Shown: positions 32,930 to 43,329 of the stretch, piece by piece
How the letters are laid out: the number at the start of each line of letters is the position of its first letter
Numbering within the stretch: the stretch's first letter is position 1
Assembly (NCBI RefSeq): GCF_000003815.2
Contig: NC_049996.1
Span: 6,218,012 to 6,282,011, forward strand
Direction of reading: 5' to 3'
DNA from: Branchiostoma floridae
Lineage: Eukaryota > Chordata > Leptocardii > Amphioxiformes > Branchiostomatidae
Length of the DNA: 64,000 nucleotides
Translations under genes and position numbers: made by a program
The notes under the pieces: model-generated
The model's database searches: none
Told to the model about the DNA's origin: nothing
Seen by the model: the letters and a program-made list of their open reading frames with translations, nothing else

Positions 32930-35900
32930 CTACAGTACAGTGGAGAAGAACTGTAATATTAGCAATGCCACATCATGTCCAACATATGATTTCACAGACT
33001 GATGCTTGCTTTGAATGTTTGGAACATCATTATAAATAGAGTAGTCAGATATACATAAAAGATAGTCATACCAAATGGTGATGATGATTATCTTATATGT
33101 ATATCTGACTTCTCATATTTAAGTTCACGGCTGTTCACGCAGCAGACATGCAACATGTTAGATTAAAAACAAGGCCAATGTGTCAAACGTTAGGCCATTC
33201 CTCATTGGCCTTCATAATAACCAGTTCAACCAATGATACCTTGGCAATTAGCAAAATCAACCAATTACAGGATTGCTGCATGTTTGTGAAATATTTGCAT
33301 CATCATGTTTATAGTTTTAAAATTTCTACAAGAGGCATTATTTATTTACTTTTCTGTCATCAATTTAACTGTATATGCATTGTACTTACTAGTCATAGTC
33401 TTGTATCATTATAATGGAAGCTCATCTGTGTTGGTTTACGTAGTAATCATCAATGCCTTCTCCTATGACTAAGGTATACACGGATCAAATTTTCAACCGC
33501 CACTGTCGCCTTCTTCATGACTACCGGTACTTTGTATGAGATATAAAGGAGGCCATATACATCAGGGCACTCCAGCTATTACTTAACTTAAGGTATGTCA
33601 CCTGGCTATATAGGCATTTTGACCTTCCATTGTTTTCTCGTTAATGAATTAAGAAAGAATGTAATGAATATTAATAGATAGATGGACATGAAAGAATTCT
33701 GAATCTCATTTTTTCGGGCCATATGGATGGCATCATCAGGTTTAATTGCCCCTAATATTTTCTATGAGAAAATACAGCACTTTGGTACATACCACTGCAA
33801 GCTACAAACTCACGTTCAAATTGATATCTTGTAATGACCTGTAGTTACAGTCAAACCTGTATTAGCGTCCACTTTTGCATAGCGACCACCTGGCCATTTA
33901 CTTTGGGATTGGTCAATATACATGTATGCTACTCTATAAAGCAGCCACATCTTTTCTGTTCAATAGTTATAATTGATCTTACACTTTGTACTTCTAAAAT
34001 CAGTGTGGTTTGGGAGAAAAACTGAACGGCAGCTGATTCTATGAATAACTTTGTTTGCCTCATTGACCTCGTTTTCGTCCGCTGTGTAGGCATATTGGTC
34101 ACATGTAGGTTTACTTTGCCATGTTCAGACCACAGACCAGACAATTATAAACTTGAATCAAACTTCAATAAAGACCATAAAACTCACCTTCCAGAATTTG
34201 TTTTTCCTTCATCACCAGAGCTCTAAGTTCCAATTCTTTCTTAAAGAGTAGTCTCTGTAATGGTACAACATTGGTATAAATTTTGATTGCATAAAACATT
34301 TTTGATTGTAAAAATGGTGACCAATTCAAGCCTTTGAGCTGACATCCCAATGACTGTTTATCTTGTTCCCTTGTGTAGAGAATTGTTTTTACCTGAATAT
34401 CTGGTGAACATAAGGCCACACCAACTTTATTTGTTTCTCGGATTTCCCGACCCTCTTTTGTCTGATTTGAAAAAGAAAACAAAAACTTTTCAAATTGATG
34501 GCCACACCTTGTGTTGACAAAATTTCACAGCATCTCCTGTCTCAAATTAAGTATGGGCCTCAAAATCCAGTAGCTGTACGTGCCTATTTTGGACGGTATG
34601 TTTATCATTTTTCTTCAAACTTTGGACTTTGCTACCAGGAACCCTCTAAATGTTGAAAGTTTGGGTTTTCCTGTCCGATCACTCCTACCCCCGACTTTTT
34701 GAAAAGTTTTTTAAAAAAATTTTTACGACCGACCGACCCAATTTTTTTTTCTGAAAAAAATCCGAGAAACAACAAAAATTGAAATAAAATTGGTCTAACC
34801 ACTACCATTTCACCCTGCACAATCAACATTACAGCCCCTCACTTACAACAAACGGTTTTGTTCTTACCTTTATTTGCAATAACTTGACTTCCAGCTCAAC
34901 TTTCTTGATGCAGTTTTCAAACAGCACAATTAGGCTATATTAAAAAAGAGACAGAGTTAGCTTACAAGGAAAAATAGTTCCAGCAGTATCAGTTATCATA
35001 TTTCAGAGGTGAAATATTACGTCATCCATGAGCCCGCTGGATAGAGCCACATGGAAGCACAGTGTAAAGACTAGCCGACTGCTGCCTACCTGTGTCAGGG
35101 ACCCCAGCAGCAGTATTATCAAATACTGACAGGATACTACTACTACATGCAACAAAAGGGACATATCTGTGTAAACATTTACAATGTGGCATTTTAGCAA
35201 TAGGATTTCATCAAGTAGGCCAACTCAGCCATTAGTAATATTCAAGTGAAATATTTCAATACGTGCTTAATCTTCCCAGTCGACTTTCGCATGTAGGGAA
35301 CATTGCTGGTTTTTCCCTCTATGCACATATGAAATGCAAGACTACACCATTAACAACATTAGAAGAAAATGCTTTTTTCAGTAAATCAACTAACGATAGT
35401 TTGTTGCCCGCCTGTCTGATGAGCTTTACTACGACCTGGTGGTCCGCATGCGCCACGACGGAACCATTGACGGACAGGATGACGTCACCTGTGTCAGGAG
35501 ATCGGTTCAAGTTAGCAACATAACAGCTAAACTGTGGCCTTTGTGTTTTTGTTATATTTCACTCCATACCGTAGGTAGAACTCTTTAAGTTCGTCTACAC
35601 ATGTTTTAAGAAGAGAGAAGAGGCATGTAAACTATAGTATGTGTTTACTACCTTTTGTATCAAACTGACTGTATTTAGCCCCAATTGGGCTTGAATATGT
35701 GTAACAGTGGTGTTCAAGGACTGCTAAACCGAAGACGCCTAACGGCTTAAGCCTTTATGGCCGAACGGTTTGCACGTTCGATTTGTGATCCGGCTGCCCG
35801 GGTTTGGCGCGGGTTCGAATCCCGGGAGTCGGGGTGTTGCTTCTTTCTGTTCTTACTCGCCCCTCTGGTTGTTACAATGGTTCCCACGCCGGCCCTGTGA

Positions 35901-38900
35901 GTAACAGGCTAGTATGTGCCACACAGGGATGTCGATCTCGGAGATTCGAGGACGAATCTTGAAAAGAAAAGGGGGAGTAGTGTAACAGTGGTGTTCAAGG
36001 ACTGCTAAACCGAAGACGCCTAACGGCTTAAGCCTTTATGGCCGAACGGTTTGCACGTTCGATTTGTGATCCGGCTGCCCGGGTTTGGCGCGGGTTCGAA
36101 TCCCGGGAGTCGGGGTGTTGCTTCTTTCTGTTCTTACTCGCCCCTCTGGTTGTTACAATATGCAATAAACTTCATTGCCATTATATCAATGAAAAGTATG
36201 GACGGTGTGTTATTGCTGTGTTTACCCGGGGTGAGCCCACAGTAGAAGGCGGGAGAGTCGTCATACACACGGCTGACGTACGTACACAACTCCAGCTCCG
36301 GGCTACCTCTGTGATGGATTCCGTATGTCTAACACAAACAAACAAACAAACAAACTTTCACACAATGAACAATGATTCTCTATATACATGCATGTCTTTC
36401 ACGTCATATAGAACTATAGAACACAATGAATAAAGAGACACTTTTACAAAACCATTGGTTTGAAAAAGTGTCTCTTTATTCATAGTGAAAAAGTGTCTCT
36501 TTATTCATAGACCGCGGCCAGGGTTGGATAAGTTTTTTTTTCAATTCACTTGTCCTATCGGGCAAGTACATAAAAAATTTACTTGCCCGAACCAGCTTTT
36601 CACTTGCCCGAATTTTACCATTTTCTATGTACTAAATCCATCTATGCACTAAATCCATTTTTGTTATTGGCTTGTAGGGAATCCGACGGATTTTGGAGCA
36701 CGCAGATACGCCGTAGAACTTTACGTGCAGGCAAAACTTTGGGTGCACCTTGCGCAACCGTGCGAATGACGTGTGTTGACGTACTCCCTCCCTGCTCTTG
36801 CCAGTCGTTCCCCACGTTTTCAGAAATACGTGGCGGGCGTGGCGGACAAATCGCACGTACGGCGGGTTGTGCCCTTAGCTTTCATGAGTGCCAAATGTCT
36901 CCTTACCTGTGTCCAAATCAGTATTGAGGCAGTACTGAATATTTCCTTACCTGCAGTTCAAATCCAAACGGCTCGCCTCGTATTCGATTCAACACGAGTT
37001 TTCTTCTAAAAGGCAAAACAAATAGTATGCATATCAACACATTGTACGTGGATAACCATACATCTGTGAGCTCTTACGGTGCGTTTCTTACGAGAGCTCG
37101 CGATTTGGAATCTCCAAAAGTGACTAGAAAATTATGTGACGTACCGATGCTGTTCATATGAGAAGTACTAGTATACAATTAGTTTGAAAGAAGTTTCTGA
37201 GAAACAAACTATACCCGCATCCCTCTGGAACAGAGACTATGCAAATACAGTCTGTATTGTAATTAAGATAGAATAGAGGACGAACGTCAAGTTGTAGTAG
37301 TGTGTAGATTGTATACTGTAGAGAGAAATGAAGTGAAAACCAATTTCCTTATTTCATACACCTAACTTCTGTAGAAAAAAATCATATTCCTAATGCAACT
37401 AGACAAACCATCGATCAAATCTGCTCTTTTATCTCCACTATAACAGAAAAGCGAGGAGAAGTTGAATTTATCCAGCAATAGTCTCATTTTGTATCTGTGA
37501 ACTGTATCTTTTCAACATGTCTTGTTGTGACCTGTACTTAGCCCGGTGTGGCAAAAATGTGCAATAAAGGTCTTCATTCATTCATTTACTATTCCTCTGC
37601 TGTGCGACTGTAACGTTACGTGTACGGCATCACCTTCTCCTGTTCTCCTCCGGACTGGTCAGCTCATCACCGCGATTCTGCAGGGAAACAGCATCAGACT
37701 TGTGGACAGCTCAAGAGCAGGTTGGTACGCTATTCACAATCAAAGTTCTTTTAGCGCAATTAATGTCCTCACCAACGTCTGGGACCGCACGTATGGCCAC
37801 AGCAAGTACATTTTTAATGGGTGACATCCTCTGCAGACTGCAAGATTAATCAGATAGGGCCCAAAAAACAAGGTGGGTAAAAAACAAGATGGCTAGGTTT
37901 TTAAAATAGACACCATTACATAAACAAGCTACAAAACATGGTATCACAGCCAACAAGGCATTCATTCCTGTATTCAAGATGTGCACTTTTTTGTGCACTT
38001 GTGTGGTATACTTAATACTGGTTACTGGCAAGTTGGCTGACTGGTGTCACCTTTACAACCATCTAGCTAAATTTTAGTTTCACTTCCACACTCATGGACC
38101 TCGTTAGTGTCACTTTTACAGAGTCCGTTCTACAAGCACAACCATTAACTACAACACAACATATTTTCTCATTTTGGTTATTTCCCGTCATGTTGACCAT
38201 CTCCAAAGACGAATTTTTTGTGTGAAATGAGATGAAAATTTAAAATGAGTGCGCTGATGAGATGAGATAATCCATCACGTTTGCTTGCCGTGGCCTAAGG
38301 AGTGGCAGAGGCAGCTGGGCACAGCCGTACGTCTGTGAGGGCTAAAATTCAGCTCTGATTGTGTCAAAAGTCATAAGTGAATAAGTGAAAAAGTGAATAA
38401 GTCATAATGTTTCACCACCGGAAGTGAGCACACCTGCTTAGTAAGGCAAGAACGTTACTATTTAAAGCAGGTGTTTTTGTGGTACTTTTGTGGGGTTTTA
38501 CAACGACTATGGGCTGTTGGTCTCCAAGACAGGGACCTCTTGTCTGTCATGCGCGACAGAGTCATCTGGAGGGACTTCATGATGTTACATGTTGCATGAA
38601 CTGAACTGATAGCCAGTTTTAGTACTATACTGTGAAATTAGCAAAACTGTGGTGTCGCAATGAGCCAAAATTTGGACGATTTTCAAATAGAGGTCAAATA
38701 GAGGTCATTTTGCTTGGAGAATATACATGCCTCTCCACTCACCAGTTACGCTTCAATTAAACAAATTTACTACAGAATACAAGTAAACATCACATGCGTT
38801 AAGCTTTAAAGCAGAAACACGGGCTCCCGCCATTTTTGCGTGACTCTGTTGTCGTGTTCATGTGCACTGAGGTAAATATCGTGAATATTTAATAGCATCA

Positions 38901-39759
38901 AAGGTTATCCGGTGCTAGCCATTTATCCGCCATAGGAAACATTATTTCCCCCTCTAGATTTCGCCTTCCTTCCCCCCAAATTCCAGCTGGTTAGGCGGTA
39001 TAACTGATATTGAGGGCTTCAATGGCAGAGAAAGACAGAAGACAGCAAACGATATTTATGTGTGAGAAAACATCTATGTGCCCTCATATTCTGGCATATT
39101 GCGTGATAGGCGATCATTATCTATAGTTCGAAAACCACCCTAGAAATATACTCTACATTCCGTTACAACTAGTTTTTTTCGGTCAGATTAGATATTTGTC
39201 AGCCATATGCTCTGGCTGGTCCTTGTTTCTATGACCTGTAGATGTAGCACACCAGTTCTAATAAACCATGACCACGAGCCCACAAGAGTTGGCGAACGCC
39301 GAGTCATACCTGACTGCCCATCTACGTCTGTCCATTGAGCCCTTTGGTATGAATAGCAGTAGTTTCAGATATCAAACGCCTGGTTAATTTTTATCCAGAA
39401 ACGGAGCTTGGCCTTTAAAGTTAGATGAATGTCATTCTCGTTTTCTCTATATTTGCCGTCCTTTTCTGAACTATTTCTACGTTCTTCTTCCTGTAGAGTC
39501 CCTATTACATATATCATATTATTTTTTATCTAGCCAAAGGGAATCTTGTCTTTACAGTCTGTCAGCTTCCTTTCAGAGGCAAGCAGACAGAAATTCTAGT
39601 GGCCATTCTGTCTGCATGTGTGTACATTATTCTATCTCCAGGTAAACAAAATGCATAGGCAGTATGTAAACGTAGTCCAATGTCGTAAAACGTGAAACAA
39701 CTCACTTCGTCCACGGACTCTTCTCGTTGGCTAACACTGGGAATTCTGGAAGTGTCCAT
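32016..39759 (-). CDS. Tamalin/CYTIP-family PDZ scaffold protein
   Basis: Eight minus-strand exons (39759-39706, 37677-37634, 37005-36951, 36328-36226, 35488-35395, 34934-34868, 34254-34188, 32929-32016) join without a phase conflict into 465 codons plus TAA. Order: short N-terminus; SPEENRRRRKLVLNRI; PDZ core FGFELQTYGIHHRG, CTYVSRVYDDSPAFYCGLTP, GDVILSVNGSVVAHADHQVV and LIRQAGNKLSL; a leucine-rich coiled coil; a long Ser-rich tail; C-terminal SDEISSL, a class I PDZ ligand. Tamalin and CYTIP bind cytohesin Arf-GEFs through the coiled coil and receptors through the PDZ domain; the same cytoplasmic trafficking-adaptor role is inferred. FGFE-QTYG-HHR is diagnostic. Probably the single pro-orthologue of vertebrate TAMALIN and CYTIP. 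Confidence 0.9.
33042..33112. repeat. Hairpin in tamalin intron
   Basis: AGTCAGATATACATAAAAGA is mirrored about 30 nt later by TATCTTATATGTATATCTGACT with minor mismatches. Confidence 0.55.
33113..34187. other. Tamalin-like gene intron 7
   Basis: About 1.2 kb including the hairpin, a CAGTCAAACCTG repeat end at 33848 and no recognised gene. Confidence 0.5.
34188..34254 (-). CDS. Tamalin/CYTIP-like exon 7 (coiled coil)
   Basis: Between CCATTACAG and GTGAGT. Encodes RLLFKKELELRALVMKEKQI then LEG, matching the EK--E-R-L---EQ-L-HG segment of tamalin and CYTIP. Confidence 0.88.
34868..34934 (-). CDS. Tamalin/CYTIP-like exon 6 (coiled coil)
   Basis: Between TTTTAATATAG and GTAAGA. Encodes LIVLFENCIKKVELEVKLL, finishing the last PDZ strand and starting the coiled coil. 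Confidence 0.85.
35395..35488 (-). CDS. Tamalin/CYTIP-like exon 5 (PDZ end)
   Basis: Between CTGACACAG and GTTAGT. Encodes GDVILSVNGSVVAHADHQVV then VKLIRQAGNKLS, the C-terminal half of the PDZ fold. Confidence 0.92.
35640..35699 (+). repeat. LINE 3' tail, interrupted by the miniature LTR element
   Basis: GTATTTAGCCCCAATTGGGC runs to TGAATATG, and after the element resumes as CAATAAACTTCATTGCC at 36163; together they match the TTAGCCC-GTGCAATAAAG tails elsewhere. Confidence 0.6.
35700..36157 (+). mobile_element. Miniature LTR retrotransposon (TRIM-like) with tRNA-like LTRs
   Basis: Two 177-bp direct repeats (35700-35876 and 35981-36157), identical as read, start TGTAACAG and end TGTTACA. 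The internal part is only 104 bp. It begins with a possible primer-binding site TGGTTCCCACGCC (35878) and ends with a purine tract GAAAAGAAAAGGGGGAGTAG beside the 3' LTR. ATATG flanks both sides (35695-35699, 36158-36162), a 5-bp target duplication. Each LTR holds a Pol III A-box-like TGGCCGAACGG (35758) and a perfect B box GGTTCGAATCC (35812). No coding capacity, so it would need enzymes from elsewhere. It interrupts a LINE tail in tamalin intron 4. Confidence 0.85.
35758..35822 (+). promoter_or_regulatory. tRNA-like internal Pol III promoter in the 5' LTR
   Basis: TGGCCGAACGG (A box) and GGTTCGAATCC (B box) are 43 nt apart, and the T-arm CGGG-loop-CCCG pairs. The acceptor stem does not close. 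The same unit is repeated in the 3' LTR at about 36039-36103. Confidence 0.65.
36226..36328 (-). CDS. Tamalin/CYTIP-like exon 4 (PDZ middle)
   Basis: The acceptor is GTGTTAG at 36330-36329, chosen because it gives phase 0 and the conserved TYGIHHRG; another AG 20 nt later breaks the frame. Encodes VSRVYDDSPAFYCGLTPG. Confidence 0.9.
36425..36510. repeat. Inverted plus direct repeat of GAATAAAGAGACACTTTT
   Basis: One copy forward, then two copies in complement (AAAAGTGTCTCTTTATTCATAG) in tandem, within tamalin intron 3. Confidence 0.8.
36671..36885. mobile_element. Truncated relative of the 23.3 kb TIR element
   Basis: Shares GTAGGGAATCCGACGGATTT, TTGGAGCACGCAGA and the end GCACGTACGGCGGGTTGTGC with 23.45-23.66 kb. 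The left third is missing. Confidence 0.7.
36951..37005 (-). CDS. Tamalin/CYTIP-like exon 3 (PDZ start)
   Basis: Between GCCTTTTAG and GTAAGG. Encodes RKLVLNRIRGEPFGFELQ, the first PDZ strand and the carboxylate-binding loop (GFEL in place of GLGF). Confidence 0.88.
37385..37590 (+). repeat. LINE 3' end
   Basis: Encodes TIDQICSFISTITEKRGEVE before a stop, parallel to the ORF2 end at 10.6 kb, then the GTGACCTGTACTTAGC / AATAAAGG / CATTCATT tail. Confidence 0.7.
37634..37677 (-). CDS. Tamalin/CYTIP-like exon 2
   Basis: 44 nt between TTTCCCTGCAG and GTGATG, encoding NRGDELTSPEENRR; matches the SPEQQRKVL lead-in of vertebrate tamalin. Confidence 0.8.
37678..39705. other. Tamalin-like gene intron 1
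   Basis: About 2 kb, with a LINE scrap at 38519 and nothing else recognisable. Confidence 0.5.
38519..38602 (+). repeat. LINE C-terminal scrap
   Basis: Encodes GLQDRDLLSVMRDRVIWRDF to a TGA, like the RDR--WR end of some non-LTR ORF2 proteins. Confidence 0.4.
39706..39759 (-). CDS. Tamalin/CYTIP-like exon 1
   Basis: ATG at 39759 gives MDTSRIPSVSQREESVDE and then the donor GTGAGT. An in-frame TGA upstream rules out a longer start in this exon. Confidence 0.72.
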
Positions 39760-40021
39760 CTTCCAATCGTCACCCTTCCGACTTGGGGACACTGGTCACA
39801 TGTCCGGGGCAGGCGAGGCACGGTTTAGAGAATTTTGGAGATTCGGTTTACGGTGGACGGAAAAAGGGGCGTTTTCTGACGCGCGGTTTGCACAGTCTGA
39901 TGGCTGAACAGGTGTACAGACGACCTTTGTCCTCATGGATACATGGCATTACTCAATTATGCACCGTTACGTCATGGGGTTATCGGAACCCACCATTGTT
40001 CTTTAAAGGAGAGAGTAATTT

Positions 40022-40382
40022 CTAGCCTCTACCAGGCTGCCAAGGGCGCTGGAAAAATAGTAGAAATTGGCCAAATAGATTGAAAACACTCCAGAGGAGT
40101 TGGTTGGCCGAGGAATACAGTTTGCGACATGTCGATGGCCGTCTTCTCCTGTCAGCCAATCACGGTCTACTGACAAAGCCATAAAATGATTACTTCAACA
40201 CTTGGCACCTATCAAATAACAATTAGTGGACTTCAAAGGCGATGGCAACTCCCGAAAGGCTTCCCAGGTCGCAAACTGTCCTGCCGGTTCTTCAACTCCT
40301 CTGGTGTGTTTTCAGTCTATTTGGTTAATTTCTACTATCCGATAAGTTACAGCGACCTTGGGAGCCTGATAGAGGCTAGGCA
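40022..40382. mobile_element. Inverted-repeat element upstream of the tamalin-like gene
   Basis: TAGCCTCTACCAGGCTGCCA is mirrored by GGGAGCCTGATAGAGGCTA. Arms run about 110 bp with several mismatches (AATAGTAGAAATT, CCAGAGGAGTTG and GTTTGCGAC are all mirrored). No coding region. Confidence 0.7.
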
Positions 40383-40639
40383 CATTCTAGTGTGCCCCAT
40401 TTCTAGTGTGCGAAAAGACTGGAGAAAGTTGGGCGAACAGAAAGGCTATAAGGAGGACAGCGATGCTATAGAGTTTGAATCAGCAGCATTGAGAAATGTT
40501 AGAACGTCCCATAATTTCGCCCAGCTGACACGTTTGAGTGCGGTAGTATATAAATAAGTATCATTGCGATTCCCTAAACGACAGAAACCACTAGAAATCT
40601 TTAGAAAATTTATCCATGGTCTCGATTTCTTGGTGGCAG

Positions 40640-40900
40640 CTTGTGACGTAAGGAAGAAGTGGTGTATGTTTGGGCCCCCTAGCAGCTTACTCTGGAACTG
40701 CAATGGAGCTTTCGTCAAAAGCTTCCAGGGAGAATATCTGAATAAAGGAACAACGGATTTCGATGATATTTAATATGCAGGTAGCTAAGACTGAGATGCA
40801 CACAACCTAGCATAGATTATGTTAATGTGGCAGTTTTTTTTACATAATCGGAATATCTCATGGACATATTAGGTCTCTGAACTCTTTTTTCAGATTGTTT
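40640..40900. repeat. Fragment of the dispersed repeat seen at 21 and 59 kb
   Basis: TTTGGGCCCCCTAGCAGCTT, AACAACGGATTTCGATGAT and the ending ATCTCATGGACATATTAGGTC-CTGAACTC match that family. Confidence 0.6.
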
Positions 40901-41034
40901 TTGTAGTCTAGAGTTGTAATATCATAAAAAGTAGAGTAGCTTTCTACGAAGGAGGCTATCTGTTCTTCCTGCTCCTCAGTGATAGCAGCCTTCGGTCAAT
41001 TGCACGGAATCCCAAAATCCCAAACCGGCTCCCA

Positions 41035-41496
41035 TTAACTCCAACACAACATGTATGGAATTGTTATTAGGAACAAAAGAAAGCGATATTGGGAGGTCCC
41101 GGGCGTGTCGGCACCATGAAGAGACGCACGCCCAGTAAAGCCTACGCTACATTTCCAAACCGGGGCCCGGTCGGGCTGCTTTCGGGAACGAAAAGCATGC
41201 ATAGATATAAAAGACACCAAACTACACAAAACGTTAAGAGAATAGTCGTTGGATTTTTTTAAATATATATGTACGCACACATTTCTATTTTTCTCTTCAA
41301 CAAATAGCCCGGCCGGGCGCCGATTCGGAAATGTTACGTAGTCATAAAGGCCGTCAAAGCCGGTATTACTAGTTTTTGGGAAATAACTTGCCGTGACATT
41401 CTCAATAAAATTCTCTATCCGTCCTTTATCTAATGACTGCGTTAAGGAGAAAATAGTTGCATATTTTTGTTTTTGAAGTCTCAAAGTTCTTGACAT
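41035..41496 (-). CDS. Hypothetical 153-codon ORF
   Basis: A single open frame with an ATG start and a stop, containing GFDGLYDYVTFPN and HIYLKKSNDYSL. No motif, splice context or promoter was recognised and it sits among repeats, so it may be a transposon relic or chance. Confidence 0.2.
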   Translation of the reverse strand: MSRTLRLQKQKYATIFSLTQSLDKGRIENFIENVTASYFPKTSNTGFDGLYDYVTFPNRRPAGLFVEEKNRNVCVHIYLKKSNDYSLNVLCSLVSFISMHAFRSRKQPDRAPVWKCSVGFTGRASLHGADTPGTSQYRFLLFLITIPYMLCWS

Positions 41497-41554
41497 GCAG
41501 CGACTCGGGTCCTACAGACGGACATAGCAGGGGGCCCCAAAGCCCTTTTCCGTA

Positions 41555-41765
41555 GAGCGTAATCGGCGGTTTTAATTCTACGTACTACGTAGCGGGACCG
41601 CTCGAATTCAACGTAGAGCGTAATCGGTGCATTTTGCGTCGAGCGATATTGGCCCCTTTAATTTAACGTATTACGTAGAAGCTAACCGGATTTTACCGTA
41701 AAACGTAATTCATATTAATTTTTCGTCAAGCGTAATCAAAGTTTCATTAAACTTAACTAGTCTAC
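41555..41765. repeat. Cluster of CGTAGAGCGTAATCGG-type motifs
   Basis: The motif, or decayed forms (CGTCGAGCGATATTGG, CGTCAAGCGTAATC, ACGTATTACGTAG), occurs at least six times, with more at 42655-42725. Confidence 0.7.
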
Positions 41766-41769
41766 CGGC

Positions 41770-42480
41770 AAATTTTACGCGCGAAAATGCTGGAAATTGC
41801 GTTTCAAAGGGTCCAGATTTCAAAATTTCGCCGGACATTCCTTGCTATGGCTCAACACTTCGGCACTGTACATGGTGAAAATATATTGCGGGAGCGTTGT
41901 CCCCCAACTAGTACCGACCTTAGCTATAAAGCTTAGTTAACAAGCAAAATGTGCCCCTTAAAAAAATTATGCAGGAAATGGCATTTCAGAGGGTCGAGAT
42001 TTAAATTTTTCTCCGGGCGCCGGGCGGCCCTTGCCAAGGCTTCAAGCAGCGACGGCTTGGGCCTCCGGCGCTCACGACTCTCCGGCGCCCTCAAAGACGT
42101 TTCTCTGACAGAAATGTCATTACATTGAGCATATGGTCTGCCAGCAAAATTTGTCCCTCAAAATGCAGGAAATGGTGTTTCAGAGGGTAAAAATTCCAAA
42201 TTTTCCCGTACCTACCTTGCGACAGTTCGACTGTTCGTGCTTTCGCCAAGTTTCGGCACTCGAAATCTGAAAATGATGTTTGAGGGCGTTGCCATCTAAT
42301 TGGATGCTATTTAACTTAGCTTAGTCTGTGAGCAAAATTTGCCCTTCAAAATGCATAAAATGGCGTTTCAGAGGGTCAGGATTTCACAATATTCCCGGGG
42401 GAGCATGCCCCCGGACGCCCTAGGATTGTCGCGCCTCCGCTTTCGGTGCTACAAGTGCTGAAAATTACGTCACATGACAA
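41770..42480. repeat. Tandem array of about 170-bp units
   Basis: Four diverged units, each with GCAAAATTTGCCCCTCAAAA, ATGCAGGAAATGGCGTTTCA and GAGGGT--GATTTCAAA, then a GC-rich CCGGG block. Single units occur near 16.32, 23.80, 24.05 and 50.54 kb. Confidence 0.75.
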
Positions 42481-43174
42481 ATTTGCTGTTGCCGCCTTTG
42501 GCCAGCAAGACGTCTTTAGAAGTTAAATTTTAATCTTATTGATGGAATTATCAGTTTTGTTTAGATCTCATCTTCACATGTTCTGCCATCAGCGGAGTTC
42601 AGCCAAAAGACAGTAAATATTTGCATAATGCATTATGAAATTTCGTAATTTAGTGTAGAGCGTAATAAAGTGTCCATAAAGCGTATTACGTAGGCGGCCC
42701 TCCCGAATTTAGCGTCGAGCGTTGTCGGTACCCCCCCTTGGGGGCCCTCATAGCAGTCGCTTTCGGAAGTGCGGTACTTTCCTGATCATCAACTGTCAAT
42801 GCCACTGATCTAACCATAACTACCCTCTGGATACGTAGTACAGTACAGTGCAACGTTACTATACCACCATAGTGTTGGCAGTCAAACCTGTCCCACAATA
42901 AACAGGGCACTGCTTTGAGCTGTCCAAAATTTAAAACTTCGCTTTATTGCATACGTCGGATAATAGCACGTAAAACACTGGCAAATTGAGTGTGCAATTA
43001 AACAGCTTAAACTGTACTCAGAAGCGGTGACAGTAGTAATATTATAGGGACAGTATCATCACCAGTAGCAAGAATGAGCAGATCAGAGGTCATCATCTGA
43101 CAGCCGAGTCAGTCAATAGAAATGAGTCTTTAGAGTTTAAACTCTGGTCGGGTATGAGTGAAACGGGTGAGTCC

Positions 43175-43329
43175 TGGTCTCTACCAGACTCCGGGTCGCT
43201 GGAATACCGTAGAAATGGAACAACTAGAGGAGTAAGCAGGCCAGAGGAGTGTACTACACGCCGGCCAGGGAACAGTACGCGACCTACGTAGGGACCCGGA
43301 GTCTGGTCGCACGGTGCTGGTAGAGACTA
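43175..43329. mobile_element. Small TIR element with 9-bp target duplication
   Basis: Ends TGGTCTCTACCAG and CTGGTAGAGACTA are inverted. GGTGAGTCC flanks both sides (43166-43174 and 43330-43338). ACTCCGGGTC is also mirrored inside. The target size suits hAT or Mutator-like elements. Confidence 0.8.

Noticed and set aside
36038-36433. 131-codon ORF starting MAERFARSICD
   Set aside because: It translates the tRNA-like LTR and flank, and is chance.
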